Assembly: GCA_020631675.1 (NCBI GenBank)
Contig: JAHDGT010000132.1
Span: 1 to 9,979 of the forward strand
Direction of reading: 5' to 3'
Origin: Bacteroidota bacterium
GTDB lineage: Bacteria; Bacteroidota; Bacteroidia; Chitinophagales; UBA2359
DNA: 9,979 nt
The position numbers and the translations under genes were made by a program. Positions 6,227-9,979 of this stretch are shown here, piece by piece (within the stretch, counting starts at the first letter, position 1; every line of letters starts with the position of its first letter). The notes beneath the pieces are model-generated. The model was not told the origin of the DNA. It was given only the letters and a program-made list of their open reading frames with translations, and did no database searches.

Positions 6227-7468
6227 TCACTTCATTATCATCTCCACCCTTCTGTTCCGGGCGTTGGTCTTATAGGTCGTATTCTCTCCTTTCGCCAAGG
6301 TATTGATACGATCCGCATCTACCTGCAAACGCACCAAATTTTCCTTGATAAAAATAGCTCTCCCAGAAGAAAGCTCCATATTGGTCGTTGCCAAGCCCAC
6401 TGTATCCGCATAACCGGTCAGTAAGACTTTGGCATCTTTATCTTGTTCTAAGTACGTCTTCACATCCTTGAAGTACTGCTCCATCTCCGCGTCAACATCA
6501 AAAGAACGCTCTCCGGTATCAAAAAAGAAAGTACGTGCTTCCGCTTTGATGTTCTTTTGCACCTCCTCGGTCACATTCATATCAAAGCGCACCCCACCGA
6601 TCACCGCACCATCTTTCAAGTGCAACTCCGCCATTTCGGAACGGGTTTTCACTCGATCTTGTGGTGCCTTGCTCATCTTCTTTTTCACAGCCTCCGCACG
6701 AGCGATACCCAGATCCGGATGTTCACTAGCATTTTTCTCATCCGCGGCATACTGCCCTACTACGATCAGCTCTCTACCTTTGTTTTTATCCAGATAGTCG
6801 CTCATATTATCCAGATTCTTCTGAACCTCTGGACCGATAGCCGGATTCGCATCGTTTTTCTTGAAACCAAAATGCTCTTGGGTATTTATTATCGTATCCT
6901 TACCATCCATCACTACAAAGCTCGGTCTGGGAACGATCTTCGCCACTGGCTTACGCACATTCGATAAGCGCAAGTCTATCCCCCCGTACAATTCTTCATT
7001 GCTGAACTGCAAGTCGGTATCCGCCTTCCCGAAAGCTTCTATTCTGCTTCCCGCAACGCCTTTGCCCACTAAATACTTTTTCAATTCTTCCGCACGTGCC
7101 TTGCCCAAATTGTTCGCCAAGCCCTTGTACTGTTCTTGGGTAGGATGGTAGTACCCCATGATGTTCAAACGCTTCTCCTCATTATTCTTCAGGTAAGTAA
7201 CCAATTTGTCCATCGCGGTACTTGTCTGCTTCTCCATCTTCGGTGCGGCATCAGAAACCCCAAATCGGAAGTGCTCCTCGCTTCTTACCACATTGCGTAC
7301 ACCATCTTTAACCAAGAGGGGTGTTTTCTCTATCGTAGGCTCCGCAATTGTAGTTTTCTTATTAAAACAGCTGCAGTTGTTTTCCGCATTGAAATCTAAC
7401 TCGCAGGTATACCAATACACAGAACCAGCACACCAGGCGATCAGTAGGAAAAATAAAAATGTTCTCAT
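6227..7468 (-). CDS. OmpA-family envelope protein with three tandem OmpA-like modules
   Basis: Likely a periplasmic, peptidoglycan-associated protein anchored by its N-terminus. Residues 2-20 form a signal-anchor or signal peptide after an R at position 2; C22 has no proper lipobox (YWYTC), so an uncleaved inner-membrane anchor seems more likely than a lipoprotein. Further cysteines are C32 and C34. Three similar modules follow: about 66-170, 198-300 and 311-413. Each begins with an aromatic strand (EHFRF, EHFGF, RTFFF), then a helix ending in YLKNN-like text, then a G-Y/Q-Y strand (IMGYY, VVGQY, LTGYA). Only the third is canonical: D355 in GYAD, NMELSSGRA with R370, and NRRVE at 405-409, the positions that hold diaminopimelate in OmpA-type domains. 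Modules 1 and 2 keep R125 and R257 but lose the Asp and the NRR motif. First gene of a pair with the coiled-coil/HhH gene. An in-frame stop lies two codons before the ATG. Confidence 0.88.
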   Translation of the reverse strand: MRTFLFFLLIAWCAGSVYWYTCELDFNAENNCSCFNKKTTIAEPTIEKTPLLVKDGVRNVVRSEEHFRFGVSDAAPKMEKQTSTAMDKLVTYLKNNEEKRLNIMGYYHPTQEQYKGLANNLGKARAEELKKYLVGKGVAGSRIEAFGKADTDLQFSNEELYGGIDLRLSNVRKPVAKIVPRPSFVVMDGKDTIINTQEHFGFKKNDANPAIGPEVQKNLDNMSDYLDKNKGRELIVVGQYAADEKNASEHPDLGIARAEAVKKKMSKAPQDRVKTRSEMAELHLKDGAVIGGVRFDMNVTEEVQKNIKAEARTFFFDTGERSFDVDAEMEQYFKDVKTYLEQDKDAKVLLTGYADTVGLATTNMELSSGRAIFIKENLVRLQVDADRINTLAKGENTTYKTNARNRRVEMIMK

Positions 7469-7510
7469 TTTACATTAAGCTTAGGAAGTAGAATCAAGTA
7501 CTACCTCTAT

Positions 7511-7560
7511 AGCTTGTCTTTAGATGATTTATGAACATCACCATATTGGAGGGACAAGCT
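7511..7560. promoter_or_regulatory. 8-bp perfect inverted repeat in the divergent intergenic region
   Basis: AGCTTGTC (7511-7518) and GACAAGCT (7553-7560) are perfect inverted repeats with a 34-nt spacer, and pairing can extend imperfectly outward (CCTCTAT against GTTGTAGG). They lie in the 178-bp space between the OmpA-like gene and uvrD, where both promoters must be. This could be a split operator, a leader structure or chance. I found no TAnnTTTG match on either strand here, so no promoter is called. Confidence 0.35.
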
Positions 7561-7646
7561 GTTGTAGGAACAGACGAAATATGGACGGTAGATATGATAA
7601 ATGTCACGCTCGATTTTGCTCAAAGGAAAATCCTTAATTTTACCGC

Positions 7647-9979
7647 ATGTCCGATCTTTTTCACAATCCACCCCTTCCTGGGGCAGCAGGCGGTAATGCG
7701 TACCTGAACGAACTAAATGATGTACAGCGCAAAGCCGTCACCACTATCGAAGGGCCTGTCATGATCATCGCTGGTCCTGGTTCTGGTAAAACCCGTGTAT
7801 TGACTTACCGTATCGCCCACCTCATTCATCAGGGGGTGAAGCCTTACAACATACTAGCACTGACATTCACCAACAAGGCCGCCCGTGAAATGAAAGAACG
7901 GATCGAGCAAATCGTTGGTCCTGAATCCGCCCGTCAACTATACATGGGTACCTTTCACTCCATATTCGCCCGTATACTGCGCATTGAAGCAGATAAACTG
8001 GGCTTCCCGAGTAACTTTTCCATCTACGATTCCCAAGATAGTAAAAGCCTTATTTCAACGCTCATCAAAGAGCGGAACTTGAATAGCGAATTGTATACCC
8101 CCAACTTGGTGATGAATAGGATCAGCAGTGCTAAAAACCGACTGATCACCGCTGCCGAGTACAGTGCCGACGAAAGAATACGACGTGCCGATAGTGCTGC
8201 ACAAAGAGGGGATATCTGGCATTTGTACGAGCTATACGAAGCCCGCCTACGCAAAGCGGGCGCAATGGACTTTGACGATCTATTGCTACACATGCATCGT
8301 TTACTGGCTCAACATCCCGAAGCAAGAGAAAAATACCAATCTCGTTTCCGCTATCTCATGATCGATGAGTTTCAGGATACCAACCACACGCAATATGCTA
8401 TTGTCAAACTCTTGGCCGCCAACCATAAGAACATTGGTGTTGTAGGTGATGATGCCCAGAGCATCTACGCTTTCCGTGGTGCTACGATCCAGAACATCCT
8501 CAATTTCCAGAAAGATTACCCTGAGCTGAAAATCTTTAAGCTGGAACAGAACTACCGTTCTACAAAGGCGATCGTGAAACTGGCCAATATCGTCATCTCT
8601 CGAAACGAAAATCAGATCGATAAAAAGATATGGACCGATAAAGCAGATGGTGAGCGCATTCAAGTCGTCAAAGCAGCCAGTGATAGTGATGAAGGTCGCC
8701 TGATCGCGGATGCCATACATATGTACAAGCTGCGCGACCACTACCAGAACAAAGACATCTCCATCCTCTACCGCACCAATGCGCAGTCGCGTATTATGGA
8801 GGAAGCCCTACGCCGTAAAGGCATCAAATACCGAGTGTATGGGGGCTTATCTTTCTTCCAGCGCAAAGAGATCAAAGACCTGATGGCATATCTCCGCCTA
8901 GTGGTCAATCCGAATGATGAAGAGGCCATGCGCCGCGCCATCAATTACCCCAAAAGGGGTATTGGCAAAACCACCATGGATAAAGTGAGCAAGACCGCCG
9001 AGCAGATGAATGTGCCCATCTGGCAAGTGCTGAGCAATATTGGTCAGTTCAAGCTGGCCGCACGTACTAAAAACGCGATCGGTAACTTCACGGAAATGCT
9101 GCGCTATTTCGCGGACCTATCACTCAAAACGGATGCCTATAACCTAGCGGTTAAAGTGGGAGAGAAAAGTGGCTTGGTCACCACACTGCACAATGATAAA
9201 AGTGTAGAAGGTTTGAATCGCTATGAGAACATTCAAGAATTATTCAACTCGATCAAATCCTTTGTCGATAATAAAAAAGCAGGTGTCGTCAGCGAGATCA
9301 CGGGTACAGTTGATGCAAGCCTAGGTGCCTATCTCCAAGAAGTCAGCCTCCTCACCGATGCCGACAATGAAGAAGAGGATGATAATGTGGTCAAACTCAT
9401 GACCGTACACTCGGCCAAAGGTTTGGAGTTCCCCTGTGTGTGCGTGGTCGGTATGGAAGAGGGTTTATTCCCTTCTAAGCGATCCACCAACAGCAAAACA
9501 GAACTGGAAGAAGAACGCCGCTTATTCTATGTAGCGGTAACTCGTGCTAAAGACCGACTGATTTTAAGTTGTGCCGACTCCCGCTACCGTTTCGGTCAAC
9601 TACAATATGCCGATCAAAGTCGCTTTATTGATGAAATACCTCCAAGCATGGTAGATGTGCGAGGTAAAAAGCCCAGCTTTAATCGCGTCAGACAAACAGA
9701 TAGCTACAGCAGCTTTAAAAGCTCGATCAAAAGCAATATTAAAAACGCACGTAAAATATCCGAACAGCGCACAGGTAATCCTTCTGATCTGAATCTGCCT
9801 GATTTTAAAGCCAGTCCGGTAAAGGATCTTAAAGCAGGGCAAAGGGTGGTCCACCAACGCTTCGGCTACGGAAAGCTATTGGTCTTGGATGGCAATGGCG
9901 ATAAAAAGATCGCCAGCATTCAGTTCGAGGCACATGGCGAGAAAAGGTTGATGTTGCGCTTTGCTAAGTTGATGATCGT
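7647..9979 (+). CDS. uvrD: UvrD/PcrA-type ATP-dependent DNA helicase (3' end outside window)
   Basis: An SF1A 3'-5' helicase that removes UvrC and the excised oligonucleotide in nucleotide excision repair, acts in mismatch repair and clears proteins from DNA. 777 codons are present and the frame runs off the end. Visible motifs: Q-motif Q27; Walker A AGPGSGKT with K48; DEFQD at 240-244; GDDAQSIYAFRG from 267; motif V VHSAKGLEF at 587-595; motif VI VAVTRAKDR with R633. Residues 725-777 form the C-terminal Tudor-like domain of the PcrA/UvrD group (VKDLKAGQRVVHQRFGYG). Because that domain is almost finished, probably only a few residues are missing. The ATG at 7647 is the first in frame after a TAA at 7635-7637. 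A small AAGGA/TCCTT hairpin (7623-7635) precedes it. UvrD or PcrA naming is interchangeable here; Rep is less likely because of the Tudor tail. Confidence 0.97.
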   Translation, partial: MSDLFHNPPLPGAAGGNAYLNELNDVQRKAVTTIEGPVMIIAGPGSGKTRVLTYRIAHLIHQGVKPYNILALTFTNKAAREMKERIEQIVGPESARQLYMGTFHSIFARILRIEADKLGFPSNFSIYDSQDSKSLISTLIKERNLNSELYTPNLVMNRISSAKNRLITAAEYSADERIRRADSAAQRGDIWHLYELYEARLRKAGAMDFDDLLLHMHRLLAQHPEAREKYQSRFRYLMIDEFQDTNHTQYAIVKLLAANHKNIGVVGDDAQSIYAFRGATIQNILNFQKDYPELKIFKLEQNYRSTKAIVKLANIVISRNENQIDKKIWTDKADGERIQVVKAASDSDEGRLIADAIHMYKLRDHYQNKDISILYRTNAQSRIMEEALRRKGIKYRVYGGLSFFQRKEIKDLMAYLRLVVNPNDEEAMRRAINYPKRGIGKTTMDKVSKTAEQMNVPIWQVLSNIGQFKLAARTKNAIGNFTEMLRYFADLSLKTDAYNLAVKVGEKSGLVTTLHNDKSVEGLNRYENIQELFNSIKSFVDNKKAGVVSEITGTVDASLGAYLQEVSLLTDADNEEEDDNVVKLMTVHSAKGLEFPCVCVVGMEEGLFPSKRSTNSKTELEEERRLFYVAVTRAKDRLILSCADSRYRFGQLQYADQSRFIDEIPPSMVDVRGKKPSFNRVRQTDSYSSFKSSIKSNIKNARKISEQRTGNPSDLNLPDFKASPVKDLKAGQRVVHQRFGYGKLLVLDGNGDKKIASIQFEAHGEKRLMLRFAKLMI

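Noticed and set aside
6429..7478. Open frames up to 136 codons on the plus strand opposite the OmpA-like gene
   Set aside because: Fully inside a gene whose three aligned modules prove the minus strand to be coding.
7623..7635. AAGGA/TCCTT hairpin before uvrD as a sequestered ribosome-binding site
   Set aside because: AAGGA is 19 nt from the ATG, too far for a Shine-Dalgarno, and the stem is only 5 bp.
8301..8741. 146-codon open frame on the minus strand inside uvrD
   Set aside because: Lies opposite the conserved DEFQD to motif IV region of the helicase; no domain of its own.
1..9979. CRISPR array, tRNA or rRNA gene, insertion sequence, prophage or defence system
   Set aside because: No regularly spaced direct repeats of CRISPR length, no cloverleaf, and no transposase or integrase motifs were seen; RecQ and UvrD have ordinary housekeeping domain order without defence-type fusions.

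Overview
The window looks like chromosomal DNA from a Bacteroidota bacterium, most plausibly Sphingobacteriaceae-like. The case rests on four things. UvrA, RecQ and UvrD/PcrA are the long forms I associate with that phylum (from memory). Most starts lack a clear Shine-Dalgarno sequence. There is one TAnnTTTG (Bacteroidota-type -7) match upstream of recQ. A membrane-anchored coiled-coil/helix-hairpin-helix (HhH) protein of a type I recall from Bacteroidota sits beside an OmpA-family gene. The family-level placement is inference.

Layout. Bases 1-771 (+) are the 3' end of a uvrA gene that starts outside the window. Bases 865-1455 (+) encode a small HAD-superfamily phosphatase (GmhB type), flanked on both sides by short heptamer repeats of the same family in opposite orientation. 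A gap at 1456-1929 is full of inverted and direct repeats and has no convincing protein gene. Bases 1930-4131 (+) encode RecQ helicase. A perfect 40-bp palindrome with A and T tracts (4156-4195) ends recQ and also faces the converging gene pair. On the minus strand, a three-module OmpA-like periplasmic protein (7468 to 6227) comes first. It is followed after 60 bp by a 647-aa protein (6166 to 4223) with one N-terminal membrane helix, a very long coiled coil and a C-terminal HhH domain. Bases 7647-9979 (+) hold a nearly complete UvrD/PcrA helicase gene running off the window edge, divergent from the OmpA-like gene.

Function. Three DNA-repair enzymes (UvrA damage recognition, RecQ 3'-5' helicase, UvrD/PcrA helicase) lie within 10 kb but in at least three transcription units, so this is loose clustering rather than one operon. 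Between them lies the least understood part, the OmpA-like/HhH pair. Positive-inside topology puts the OmpA modules in the periplasm and the coiled coil plus putative DNA-binding HhH domain in the cytoplasm. A two-protein link between cell wall and nucleoid is a testable hypothesis, not an established function.
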